Positions 32,702 to 44,278 of a stretch of DNA of 60,000 nucleotides are shown piece by piece. The notes beneath the pieces are model-generated. The model was not told the DNA's origin. It ran no database searches and saw only the letters and a program-made list of their open reading frames with translations. Location: assembly GCF_030272615.1 (NCBI RefSeq), contig NC_081410.1, positions 255,303,533 through 255,363,532 of the forward strand, written 5' to 3'. Every line of letters begins with the position of its first letter. The stretch's first letter is position 1. Source of the DNA: Cryptomeria japonica (taxonomy: Eukaryota > Streptophyta > Pinopsida > Cupressales > Cupressaceae). A program made the position numbers and the translations under genes.

Positions 32702-34108
32702 TATAGACACATAAATATGTCCACTTAAATAAATGAATATTTAGTATTTATTTGATTATTTAAACCATCAATCAACAATTAGTTAAATTAATATTTAATT
32801 AATTCATCTTGAACCTCTTCTCCTATTAATTAAATAAAGTATTCAATTTATTTAAATTAATTCATTAAACCATATTCTAACAATTAATTAAATGAATAGA
32901 GCATATTTATTTAATTAACCCCTCTCCACATTTAAAATAAATAAATATTTATTTAAATCTCTAAAACCCTCCCACTTGCATTCTCCTACAAATGCAAGTT
33001 GCACAATTTTAGTTGAAATAAATGAATTTTATTTTAATTAAAATCCTATTTTCTCTCACCCACCAAACCCACTTGCTCACTAATGCCCTTCTAGACTCTT
33101 CTAATCTCCTTCTAGACTCTTCTAACCCCTTCTAATTAGCCTAATCCACCTCTCTAATCATTTGCACATTCCCAAACAAAGGCCACTTCTCAAAAATGCC
33201 TCAAAGTCTTTCAAATGCATTAAAGGCTTTTATTCTTCAACAAGTTAACCCCCAAAGTCTTCGAAAGTTTTTATGGCTCTTACATAACCATTAATGGTTA
33301 ACTCAACTTACCCACATGGTTAGAGACTTTCCCTCTAACTCAACCCTCATTTAACTCATGGGTCTCTTCAAGCATTCATTGCTTTGACCATGGTTATCCC
33401 TTTAACTCTTGCACAAGAGTTTATCGATTGGATAAAAGCAATCACCCTTGGATAAAAGCTTTGTCCACTAACTCAATCCTAACAAAACCCTCCTAGGGTA
33501 ACCTTTATGTCATCTCAAGGATTTAATGCTTCTTCCCTCTCCTCTCAAGCCATCTCATGTTGACACTTGTCATCATGAGATTGGGTTGAAAGCCATCACA
33601 TGGATCACAAACCCATCAATCCTAGCCCTTCACAAGCCCACTCAATCTTGGCCATTCAATCAACATTTTTCCCTATAAAAGGACCTCATTTCTCAAGAGC
33701 AAGGGGGAAGCATTTTTCATTGTTATTATACTAAGATTCACATAGACATTAATTAGGAGCTTTCTCATAGCAAATCATTTACACTTGCATAAGCATTTGT
33801 TTTCATTTTTACAACCATCTTGAATCTTCATATGGCATCCATGGATAGTGCTAAAAGCTAAGAGCTACACTCATGTGGGACTTGGAGAGGAGAGGGGCAA
33901 GGGAGAAACATCTATGAGCCTCTTTGGGAGCATCTTGGGGAGTCTTCTTTCTCTCTTTCGTTTATGTATGCTTCTCATTGTTTGCTTTATATCTCTCTTG
34001 GTATGCATTGTAAGGTTTTTGAGTTCATTTGTATTTAGTTTTGGTTGTAAATAATCTAGTAACGTTTGAACTTGTGTTTGTGCCTTGTGCCCCTTCTGCC
34101 TTGCATCA
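32702..34108 (+). repeat. 5' LTR of element A
   Basis: Starts TATAGACACATAAAT (the 3' copy keeps TGTAGACAC) and ends CTTGCATCA. It is 1407 bp, equal to the 3' copy. The first half is A/T-rich with many TTAATTAAAT runs. Confidence 0.95.
33674..33681 (+). promoter_or_regulatory. TATA box of element A 5' LTR
   Basis: TATAAAAG in the sequence CCCTATAAAAGGACCTC. It is conserved at 59215-59222 in the 3' LTR. Confidence 0.75.
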
Positions 34109-34152
34109 TTTATTGACCCTGACGTGAATTGAACACGCAACTTCTGATCTGA
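34109..34152 (+). promoter_or_regulatory. Primer-binding region, extended match to tRNA-Trp
   Basis: Just inside the LTR, TGACCCTGACGTGAATTGAA then CACGCAACTTCTGATCTGA. From memory of plant tRNA-Trp(CCA), this resembles the reverse complement of the acceptor stem, T-arm, variable loop and part of the anticodon arm, about 35 of 41 positions. That is much longer than the usual 12-18-base primer site. The TGG that would pair with the CCA end is not conserved (TTTAT precedes). Confidence 0.6.
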
Positions 34153-34194
34153 CTTTTTTTTTTGTGATTTTCTAGAATTTTCATGCACAGGTTG

Positions 34195-34445
34195 CACTTT
34201 TGTTCTACGGTTTGGCGCCTTTGTGTGACAGTTTTGGTGCTTTCGCAGGGTTTTAGCGCTTTTGCACATTAATTACCGCTTTTACACGGATATAGCGCTT
34301 TTGTTCTCTTTGTTTGTCAGTTTTAATTTTGTCTAAAGTTTTTATTATACCGCTTTTGTTAATAGTATAGAGCTTTTGTTAATACATCGACACTGTTGTT
34401 CGAATTAGCGCTTAGGTTTTCTCACATAGTAGCACTTTTGTTTCA
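34195..34445 (+). repeat. Cluster of AGCGCTTTTG motifs in the element A leader
   Basis: About ten degenerate copies of (A)GCGCTTTTGTT at 20-35-bp spacing, e.g. near 34254, 34277, 34293, 34351, 34370 and 34406. Confidence 0.7.
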
Positions 34446-34599
34446 GAGAGCTCAAAATTGTAACCGAAAAACTGAATTTAGGCTTGTGGAAGCCCACATA
34501 AGATTTTGGATTTTACTAACTTTTTTATTTGCAGGTTTTTAACAATCTCTTGCAGGTTTTGGAGGAGTTAAATTATAAACACTTTTTTTAGTCTTTGAG

Positions 34600-34925
34600 T
34601 TTAAAATTAATCTTTCATGTTTTTCAAAACAAAAGGATTAAAATGAACCTCGTAGTCTTTTTGGTGCAACTAAAATAAACTTCACTTTTACTTTGGTGCT
34701 TAAAACAAACTTAATCTTTCATGTTTTTCAAACAAAGGGATTAAAATGAACCTCATAGTCTTTTTGGTACAACTAAAATAAATCTCATTTTCACTTGTTG
34801 TGCTTAAAACAAACTTCATCTTTCTTGTTTTCAAGCAAAGGGATTATAAATCAACTTCATTCTTTTGGTACACTTAAAATCCACTTCATTTTTCAGTTTG
34901 ATGCATAAAAAGAACCTCACATCTA
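34600..34925 (+). repeat. ~105-bp tandem repeat, about three units
   Basis: AATCTTTCATGTTTTTCAAA, GGATTAAAATGAACCTC, TAGTCTTTTTGGT and AACTAAAATAAAC recur in order three times, the last copy diverged. Confidence 0.8.
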
Positions 34926-35790
34926 CATCTTTTTGCTACAAAGGCTACACAATTTCATTTTGTTGACCAGGTTTATTTTTAGTTTGTCAAGTGTCCAAAA
35001 CAGTTTTTATCTTGGCTAAAAATAACACCACATCTGTTGGAGAAACATCTCCAAATAGAAAATAGATCAGATTGCAATAAAAAGGTTAAAAAGAACAAGT
35101 GTCTTTTGTGTTTGACACGCTTGTGCAAATCTGTAGAGTGGTCTCAGTTCTAACACACACTATCCTCTCCCTTGGCTCTTGTGGTCCTAGGTGCAAGAGA
35201 AAAGTGTTAGTAACACTCTAAATTTTCCATTTTTAAGAGAGGCCTGCCAAGAGACACATCACTCTTGGGATGACCTTGCACGGTAAGTCCTTCGAGATGC
35301 TATAGAAATCAGGTGAGAACGAAAGCTGTAGCCTTGGGTGTAGTTGTTCCTACAATGTAACTTGCCGAAAGGACATATGGGCCCCACCTTGAGTTACAAG
35401 GCTCTTAAGTGAGTCACTTCAGAATGAACTTACGTCCAAAGACATCGAACATTACTAGACACCTCTTATTTTAGAAGTCCACCCATTCTATTGATTGAGG
35501 ATATTTGTGAAAAGTTCAGTGCAAGAGCATAGATGGTTTTTCTCCCAAGATACTCACCATACATATTTTATTGAGTAGAAACATGGCTTTTTGAAAGGCT
35601 ACTTGTAGCTTGATGAAAGTGGTGACTCCCACATCATAGGGATCACCTATCTGTAATACTCGCATAAGACTTAGTATATCATATCCTTACCTCCTACGAT
35701 GAGATACATAAGGTATGTGTTATGCCTAGCATATCTATTTCCTCGTTAGTCTCTTTGAGTCTAATTGTGGGCCCCTTTTTGTTTTTTTCC
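34926..35790 (+). other. Element A leader, no gene recognised
   Basis: Noncoding leader with no repeat or ORF that I recognise. Confidence 0.5.
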
Positions 35791-35799
35791 TTTTTGGTT

Positions 35800-36000
35800 T
35801 TTACCTCAGAACTCCGGAGTCTCAGAGTCTCGAGGTCCCTTTTGGTTTTTACCTCGAAACTCCAGACTCCCAGAGTCTCGAGGTCTCTTTTTGTTTTTAC
35901 CTCGGTACTCTAGAACCCTGGAGTCCCGAGGTCCTTTTGTTTTTTACCTCGCTATTCTGGAGTCCTAGAGTCCCGAGGTCGTCTTTTGCTTACCTGATTC
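35800..36000 (+). repeat. ~57-bp tandem repeat with CG-rich palindromes, four units
   Basis: Unit: TTTTTACCTCGGAACTCC, then GGAGTCTCAGAGTCTCGAGG, then TCCCTTTTG. ACCTCG and CGAGGT bracket each unit and can pair; an inner ACTCC/GGAGT pair is also present. Units start near 35797, 35850, 35898 and 35942. Frames across this are translations of the repeat. Confidence 0.82.
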
Positions 36001-36116
36001 AGAACCCCGGACCCCCGAAGTTCTGGGGTAGGGTGTTTTCTTTTGAGCTCGGAACGTTGGGACCCCGAAGTCCTGAGGTTGTGTTTAAGGTTTTGTACGG
36101 ACGGGTTTGTGATGAG

Positions 36117-36126
36117 CTATAAATAG
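36117..36126 (+). promoter_or_regulatory. Possible internal promoter (TATA-like box) upstream of ORF1
   Basis: CTATAAATAG, a near-ideal plant TATA box, 743 bp before the ORF1 start and 2 kb downstream of the LTR. A 3' splice-like TTTGCTTGCAG precedes ORF1 at about 36752-36762. It is suggestive only; no transcript data. Confidence 0.4.
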
Positions 36127-36359
36127 GGTTGATGGACTTTTTAAAAGTTCATTTGTGCATTCAGAGCTCCTCTTTCCTAGCCCCAAGTCACGAACTTCCG
36201 GACCTCCGAGCTTTCCTTGGCATTTTTTGGGCATTTCGATTGACCAGGTTGGTGAATTTTCTTACCTCTCTCTTGTGGTTTCTAGTTTAGTTTTTCTTTT
36301 TTCTTTTGTTTTTGTTTCCCTTCATTTTTTCGTGTGCCTTTGTTTTTCGTTGCATGCCC

Positions 36360-36605
36360 TAGTTTTGACCCCGGATCCCCAGAGTTCTGGGTGGTTGCCC
36401 ATTCCATGACCCTAGAACCCTGGAGTTCTGGGTAGCCCCATTCCATGACCCTGGAACCCCAGAGTTCCGGGCGGCCCCATTCCATGACCCCAAAATCCCA
36501 GAACCCCAGAGTTCTGGGCGACCCCATTCCATGACCCTAGAACCCCGAAGTTCTGGGTGGTCCCATTCCATGACCCCGGAACCCTAGAGTTCCGGGTGAC
36601 TTTTA
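36360..36605 (+). repeat. ~47-bp tandem repeat with hairpin-forming core, about six units
   Basis: Unit: CCCATTCCATGACCCTGG then AACCCCAGAGTTCCGGGCGG. The core has CCGGAAC and GTTCCGG arms, seen best near 36575-36600. Units are at about 36365, 36405, 36452, 36483, 36530 and 36573. Minus-strand frames rich in WGxPELxGSRVME are repeat artefacts. Confidence 0.85.
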
Positions 36606-36868
36606 CATATATCTAACCTCGGAACCCCAGAACCTTGGAGTTTAGAGCCTTCTCCACCCGTGCCTAGCCCTGGACCCCGAGACCCTGGGACCCTGAAGTC
36701 CCGAAGTAAATCAAAGTTTATCCCTAATATTGAAGACTGAAGATTTGTGTTTTTGCTTGCAGGTTCGAGTGGTTAGATGGACTCATCCTCCAGCAAAAGA
36801 GGCAAAGAAATGATAGACTTCCAGCCACCATGAAGTATCATTATCAAGGATAGGTCTACGTTTCAAAG

Positions 36869-39800
36869 ATGGAAGACCAAGTCAGATGGGTGACTGATAC
36901 GGAAATAGGCCACATAGAAATTGAGGATATCAAGACTCAACTGGGCAAACCTAGTCCGGAGGCCCTCCATAGGAGAATCAAGAGATCTAGCTTAGTGGAG
37001 GCTACTATCTTCCCACAGTCGTTACAGGCACCAGAGTTCATAATGGCCATTGCCCCATTCTATAACCTGAAAACTAGAAAGTGCATAGATGCACAAGGAA
37101 AGACGGTCATAGACTTGTCTCCAGATATGTTGGGGTTCATCTTTGGAATCCCAACTAGGGAGGAGGTATTTCTATTAACTGAAGAAGAGGCCTTAAAAGC
37201 ATGGAATGACAAAATATCAGCCAATAAGAGGCACATGAACACAAACTGGTTAGAAGAAGAAAGAAAGACAGGTCTCAAGGCAACAAAGATCCTGAGGATA
37301 GATTTCAAAGAGCCTCAAAGGGATTTAATCATTATGCTTAGTAGGGCCTTTGGCAAGCCAGATTGCAAGCATTTTCATTTGTGGATGTTCTAGTTCATGA
37401 ACACCATTTTAATAGGGAAACAATACTTTGACTGGCCGCATATCCTATCCGACAATATGTGTAAACAAATGAAGGAAGTTCAACATACCCAAAAGTTCAT
37501 TTTCACTTCATATGTCATCTGGGTAGCTGCTAGGGCTGGAAAGTTTCCAAGGCTGCATGTAGAAGGTCAATTGGGAGAGGAGGAAGGACAGAGGAAGATA
37601 TGGGGGTATTATCCTCAGCTCACTCTAGCCAATGCCAAGACTCACTTCAAAAGAGTTAATGATGCTTTCATTTTTCCGATAATAATCAAATTGACAGGAG
37701 ATGCAGGATATTAGATTATCCCGGAGGCCATGGATATCATCTGAGAGTGGGCATGTTGGTTTATCCAAAACCCACGCTCTACTTACATCAGGGTTAGCGG
37801 ATTCACAGGTAACCCAATGCTCCTGCCCCGATACTGTAATGATAGGATAATCTTGCTGGAGTATGTGAAGCAGCTTGTGGGCCTCCAATCATTGTTGTCC
37901 TCAAAACATAAAACAGGTATCAATTTCTCGGTATCTATTGGATACATTGCCCTATTCTAAAATACAACTGGAAAAGTTAGCAGAACAAGAGCTTTAGGAT
38001 TTGAACTTAAAGGAGTATGACCATGCTAGGGAGTTCTATGATCCCTATGGGAAAATTAAACAAGCTATGTCGAAGGCATATGAGGGGCACAGTCCTAGCT
38101 TGGATGACTTTTGGGCCAACCTACAAGATAGTTTTGAGGTTAGGGAGAAGAGCTATAATAGATTATCTGTGCCACAGGTAAGAGATTTCAAGATTGAGAC
38201 TAACCTCCCTAAAGACCTGAGGGATGATGGAGACTTACTTGATCCAGTGTATAGGGAATCAAGGATAGATAAGAGGCCCCTCTCCCCAGTAAAATGGTCT
38301 GCAAGAAAAGATACAAATATGGAGAAGGTATCCCAGGTGGTCATCAATAGGACTAAAAAATGGTTATGCCAGAGGGTAAGGCCCAGCATTTCAAAGACAA
38401 AACAAAAGGAATCCACCTCAGGGGTACCTAAGTCAAGAGGCCATAAGGAGTACGCTCGAAAGACAAGGTCAACCTCGAGGAAAAATACGTCCACCGACCC
38501 AAGTGAAGAAGACAAGCCTCAAGAAAGCATTGAGGACTTATTGAATAAACTCCAAGAGAAGATGAGGGAGTCTGAACTATTGAAAAAGGTTGCAGACCTG
38601 GGAGTGACCAACGGATTAGGAGCTGTACCACTAACCAAAGTTCTTCCACCAAGGACGACTATAGGGAGCATTGAAGGAGAGGGTACCCAAGGACATGAAG
38701 AGAATATAGAATCTACTAAGGAGATACCCGCTCAACCACCTTCAATAGATGCCACAAATGCTCCAGGCACCACTGCTCCGACACCACCATTAGTCAATAT
38801 ATCCGAAGGAAAACCTGAAGTGCAAGGCTTCACATCTACCACTAAAGGAATGAAAGTTAGAAACATTGAGTTTGATTCCTATTAGGAAGAAGAGGATCTT
38901 GAGCAACAACGACCGCTAGAAGGCAAACAAGAAGGGGATGAGGTAGAAGACATATTGAATGAAAGATTGATTCTAACTCCTCAAGATCAAGAAGACCTTC
39001 TTAAGGATATAGCAACCGGGCAAGGGGAAATAGAGCCAGGTGATGAAGAAATGGCATTTAATGAGGAGGTCAGTGGCAAACTAGGAGAGTTACACAAACA
39101 ACAAACTCTCCAAGCGAATTTAGCTCGTCAAATTATACCACCTCAAGACCCTGAGCAAACAAAAGCAGAGGAGTAGACAAAGGTTCATGTCATAACTGCA
39201 GATATAGTGTCACATCAGGGTGATAAAGATGAAGATATACCACAATGGTTGGAGTTTACCTTTAGGAAGAAAAAGAGAAAATAAGAACTCCCAAAGGTCA
39301 CTCTACAACAAGTAATCACTGAGGAACCACCAAAGGATAAAAAGCTAAAAACCATCCATCATTTGTCAAAAATAGATTCCGGTGAGGTGATTGCAGATGT
39401 GGCAGTTCCACATGAAGTTGAAGGATAGGTCTCTCCCAAGTATCAAATATCCTAGGTAAATTTGGGTAAGAAAACCAAGTGGGGAGAGCTAGATACTCTG
39501 GAGCTAGCCACAAGTGTTGTCAAAGGGTGCATTGAAAAGGAGCACACCTCAAATATGGAGCTTAAGGCGCAACTTGGTCAATATAAACAACTCTTGATCG
39601 AAATGAGTAAACCTCTAGACTCTTATAGAGCTGATGACCTACCTTCAACCTCATCACTGCCAGAGGGAGAAGTAAAGGCACTAGTAGAGGTGAGACGAGT
39701 GGCTGCTATCGCCAAGTCTTGGACCCAGGTAAATGCGGCTAAGATTAGGTTGTTCTTGCAAAATATAGTAGAAATATACTGTAAGGCGATACAGGCAGGT

Positions 39801-40388
39801 GGAGCTTTGGCAACCTGTTCCACACAATGGGAACGAAAGGCAAACACTTTCAATAAACAGTTCCGAGTTTTGAAAAAGATATTGCGGCTAGGAGAAAAGA
39901 TGGTAATAAAAGAAGACCTCTTAGGAGGCGACAACTATAAAAACTTACAGTCCTATGTATACATTTTGGAGCTGAAAATTGAAATGCTTCAGCAATATAT
40001 CAAGGATATGACTGAGATCTGGGATCCTCTCCTTAGGGAAATTTTGTCATACGAGAATTTTGTAACGAATATGATATGACCTTTTGGCCTCAGAATAACT
40101 GATATGAGAATAATGGACCAACAACAAGTTTTGAATCAGTGGGATGCATATGAGGCACAACACCTAAGACCTGTGACCCAGTTCGATATTGCCCTTATGG
40201 ACAGATACACAAATCTGATCACTCAATGTCAGGAGGTGGCAGACATGGTGAAGGAGTTAGAGGAACAAGGAACACATGCAGATGAGGTTTTGAAGAAGTA
40301 TAAATTTAGAATTAAGCATGTAGCTAATCCTCCAGTCCAAGCAGTTGCATGTATAATTGAAAATTATAAAGCTTTTACCAAGAAATAA
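36869..40388 (+). pseudogene. Element A ORF1: ~1,170-codon ORF upstream of gag, no recognised domain, broken
   Basis: One long coding region kept in a single frame from 36869 to about 37960, then after a one-base shift in one frame from 38001 to 40388. Stops interrupt it at 37391, 37712, 37742, 38883, 39174, near 39283, 39427, 39455 and 40077. The first ~350 codons look globular (MLGFIFGIPTREEVFLLT; FIFTSYVIWVAARAGKFPRL). The middle (38250-38850) is basic, then Ser/Thr/Pro-rich (PVKWSARKDTNMEKVSQVV, KSRGHKEYARKTRSTSRK). The last ~300 codons are charged and probably helical (LKAQLGQYKQLLIEMSKPL; LEEQGTHADEVLKKYKFRIK). No RT, protease or transposase motif. Ogre elements are known to carry an ORF of unknown function in this place; whether this is homologous cannot be told by eye. 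Confidence 0.72.
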
Positions 40389-42573
40389 GGCAAAGCTTTA
40401 ATTTTGTATTTTAAGCTGCAACTCCTACTCGAGCTCCAATTTTGAGAGAAATTATGCATGATTACGAAAATGTGGCTCACCTAGCAGGGTCTTCGTAGTG
40501 CTCATGCAATTCCTAGTTTGTAGTTGTTAAGTGGAGTGTCAAGGCAGAAACTTGCAAGTTAAATGTGACTCCTAGGGTCAGTTCTTAATTTAGAATAGAG
40601 TTATTTCCTAGATAGTAGGGTAAAGAACTTGCATAAATTGAGAAGTTTGATTCATTTGTAGAGGTCCCAAATTGATGATTTGTGGCCTACTTAGAGATTT
40701 TAGAAGATTTTGCAGATTGATTAAGAAGTTTGAGTTATTTTTGTTAGTCATTCATGGAGATTAATATGAAAAGCAGCTTGTAGATTGCCTGATCTACGTT
40801 TATATTCTACCAAATTGTTCTGTGTAATCTGGTAACGTCTATTATTTCGAGTTAGAAACATGGTTTAATCTTTTTTTCTATCACTTTAAAATCATATTGC
40901 GCACATTAGTGGTGTATGAGAATCATTGTGATAGGCCATATTGTTGATGATTTTATTTCCATAGACTTGTGAAATTGATGATTTTGCAGGTTTTCTGGAG
41001 GTCCATTGTTGAATGCTAATTTAAATAATATTTGATAATTGCTTGGATTGTAGGGAACTAATTGAGTAGTTCATTAAGTTGTCATTAAATTGGTCTTTAT
41101 TTTTATTTTCTTGTTTCCCTTTACACTTCGCATTTGATTTCCCAGAGAATCTTAAACCATAAAAATACAAAAAAAAGAGGAAGTGCAGTTATCCGCAACT
41201 AGCAAGATTTAGTTCTAACCAACAGGCCCCTTTACAGGTATAACCGCATCAACCATTGAGTTGACCATCACCATGGAGACCTGACTATAGAGACCTTGGA
41301 GTAGTGAGTTCTTCCGGACTCATTACTTTTCAGGAGAGGTGGTGAGTGTTTGCATAAACTACCTGACTGTTGGTGAGTGTGTCAAAACACCCGTCAACAG
41401 TATGTAGTACCAAAGTCAAAGAAATATCAAGTTGTGGGCTGAAAATATCGCAATTGGCCATTACCTTAGGGATAAAAAGTGTTTGAATTGTCTTCGTCTT
41501 GTTTCAAACCAGTAAAAATTTGGGCCGACTTTAGGCTTAGGAACATACATTCATTTATAAGGGTCAAAAAATTCATGATTGGGTTGATTTAGACCCACAC
41601 TTGTTATGCCTTTATTGAAAAGGGGCAAGACTATGTGCTTGTGTGCTTGTCGTATTTTCTTGTCAAAAGATTTAAAACAATTGAAATAAAGTATCCATCC
41701 AACAAATCTACATCAACATTGATCATTTTGTATGACCATCACTCATATCTTGAGAAAAAGAAGTCTTCATCAAAAGACTAAGTTAAGGAAGAGACAACTT
41801 GGTTCAAGGGCTCTTATCAAGAAAAGGAAATTTTTCTATATCAATAGACAACTCTTTCTCTCACATAGAGTATTCTTGAATCATATACGCTTGTACCTTC
41901 AGGGCAAATCCAATGAATTTGACAAAGAGCCTTTGAGGAATAGAGCTTTCACTTAGTATAGAGCTTTTGGTTATCAAAAGAACAAAGGGGGCAAGATCAA
42001 TCCTTCTTTCTTTCCTAAAATTTGTATCACATACAACGAAGCTTGAGAAGAACCACCAACCCCTATAAGAGAGGAAGAAGTAGAAAATCCCTTCATAACT
42101 GAAGAATTTTATTGAGACACATATCCTATCCACTTTCACATCCAAACATCACAAATTCACTCAACTCTCAACACAAAGAGGTCTTTTCCTTAGTCCTTTC
42201 AGATATTTCTTAAACAAACCAACAAATCACTTTTAGGGTGTCTCTACATCTAGGATCAATCATCCTAAGAAGCATTTCTACACATCTAGAAAGGTTAAAA
42301 CTAGTTTACGAGTGCATCCTCTCATCACTAGGTAGCTTGGATTATAACACATCTCGAATCTTGCTATACCTCATCACAACAAAATTGTTGAAAAACACAA
42401 AAGCAATTCACAAAGAACTCTTTTGACATCCAACCTTCAGTATTAGAGATCTATCTCCCACCAAACATTTCACAAAACTTGTCTTCCATCAACCATTTCA
42501 TCACACCCTCACCATTTCAGAATCTTGGAAAACTACCTCATAATCATTTTCACAAACATCAAACTTTTAAACC
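40389..42573 (+). other. Element A spacer between ORF1 and gag; no gene recognised
   Basis: 2.2 kb without a long frame. Small frames of 60-95 codons (41732-42145) lack any recognisable domain. In the Ogre lineage the region between the upstream ORF and gag can be untranslated; I see no definite splice signals. Confidence 0.55.
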
Positions 42574-44200
42574 ATGGCTCAACCAAGAGCAATGAAAAAT
42601 CGACAACCACAAATTGAAGAGGAGGATGAAAACATCAACGACTTTCATGAGGCCTTTGGAGGAGGCACTAATGATGAAGATCCCAACACTCCAACTCCAG
42701 AAGAATTAGAAAGAGCACAACATAATCCAAAATTCAACAGACTCTTTGATGAAATTCTTATAAACAATGCCAATGCTCATTTCTTGAGACTCGCTCAAGA
42801 GGGTGCCAAACTTCCCTCCAATTTTGATACAACACAATTACGACAAACATCCGAGAAACATAGCCATCACGATGGTGGAGGAGTTAGAGACTACTTCCGC
42901 TATGACCCTAATCATCAAGGGAATCCTCCACCTTCTCCTTCAAAAATAGACATGTTGAGGCAACAAGTAGAAAGTATCACCCAACAAATGAACAATGGTG
43001 TGAAGACCAATCGATTCTCACTTAATGGCATTTGCCCATTTCCATTTGATAGGAACATGCTTATGCCACCTTTTCCACGAGGGTTCGAAACACCCAAATT
43101 TAAAAAATATAGAGGCAAAGGAGATCCTAGGGACCATTTACGAGAATTTCACTCTGCTTGCTTAGAGGTGGCCTATGAGGACACATATCTGATGCACCTC
43201 TTTCCTCAAAGTTTGGGAGGCACAATCACATAATGGTTTTCATGACTGTCGAGTGGTATTAGAACATTTGAAGAACTGGTCCAAAAATTTATCGCTCATT
43301 ATGCACACAACATAGAACGTGACGTCACCATGGAAGATTTGTGCAACACAAAACAAAAACCAGGGGAGTTGTTCTCAACTTTCCTACAATGGTGGAGAGA
43401 ATTGTCTAGTAGACGCTCTCTTCATCTACCTGAGCAAGAATTAGTGAAAATTTTCATTTCCAACTTAAATGATGAAATGGAATTTTATTTGGACATGAAG
43501 GGCACAAAAGCCTTTGAAGAAATGATAACTCAAGGGCTCAAATGTGAAAGAGCCCTCATTAAAAAGGGACTTATCAAAATTTATAACGAACACAAAGATG
43601 GTCCTCGTCCACACTATAATAACAACAAACCAAAATTTTGGAACAAAAACAAGAATGTTGTCAATGACGGGATAGTGGATGCAAGAACAGTAAAAATTGC
43701 ACAACCTGTAGTTAGGTTTTCAAGACAAAATCCCCCTCCTAACAATAACACCATAAATAATCCACAAAATCAAGGTCACAATACACAACAAGAGGAGCAA
43801 AAGCAAAAGCATCAAAACTACAAGCCAAAACACACATATACGCCCTTAGGGGAACCTATCAAAATGATCTTACACTAATTAATATCCTCCAATATTGTGA
43901 CCTTACCAAAAACATCCAATTATGAGCCTCAAGTCAAGCCTCCATGGTGGTGAGATCACAAACATTGTGAATTTCACCAAGGAAGAGGTCATAAAACAAG
44001 CAATTGCCATTGGCTAAAAGATCTTGTTCAGGATCTTATCGATAGAGGAGAAATCAAAATTGAGGCACATGACCCAAAAACATCCAATGATGATCACTTA
44101 ATGTTCAAAAATCCACTTCATCACATGATCCTCAAAGAGAAATACAGATACCACAACCACTTACACACAAGCCAACACACAAGCCACATACAATTATACT
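42574..44200 (+). pseudogene. Element A gag with CCHC-like zinc knuckle
   Basis: ATG at 42574 begins MAQPRAMKNRQPQIEEEDEN. Capsid-type blocks follow: RKYRGKGD-like FKKYRGKGDPRDHLREFHSA (about 43100-43155), LMHLFPQSLGGTIT (about 43190-43230), then after two stops GIRTFEELVQKFIAHYAHNI and LCNTKQKPGELFSTFLQWW. The knuckle reads HCEFHQGRGHKTSNC (about 43958-44002), followed by LKDLVQDLIDRGEIK, as in Tat-lineage gag. In-frame stops are at 43231 (TAA), 43243 (TGA), 43876 (TAA) and about 43949 (TGA); each is one C-to-T change from Gln or Arg. Gag would package element RNA in cytoplasmic particles; this copy cannot make the full protein. A frameshift separates it from the protease. Confidence 0.85.
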
Positions 44201-44278
44201 GTGAATCACCTTTATGATGTGGATGAACAAGTTGCAACTCTTACCATAAAAGATCAAAATCCTACATGAAACATTGTT

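Noticed and set aside
33848-34269. ORFs inside the element A LTR (68 codons, also at 59389; 132 codons antisense)
   Set aside because: They lie in the R/U5 part and just inside it. The 68-codon frame is kept in both LTRs simply because the LTRs are copies; no domain.
36282-36571. Minus-strand frames rich in WGxPELxGS repeats
   Set aside because: Translation of the 47-bp tandem repeat in the element A leader, antisense to the element.
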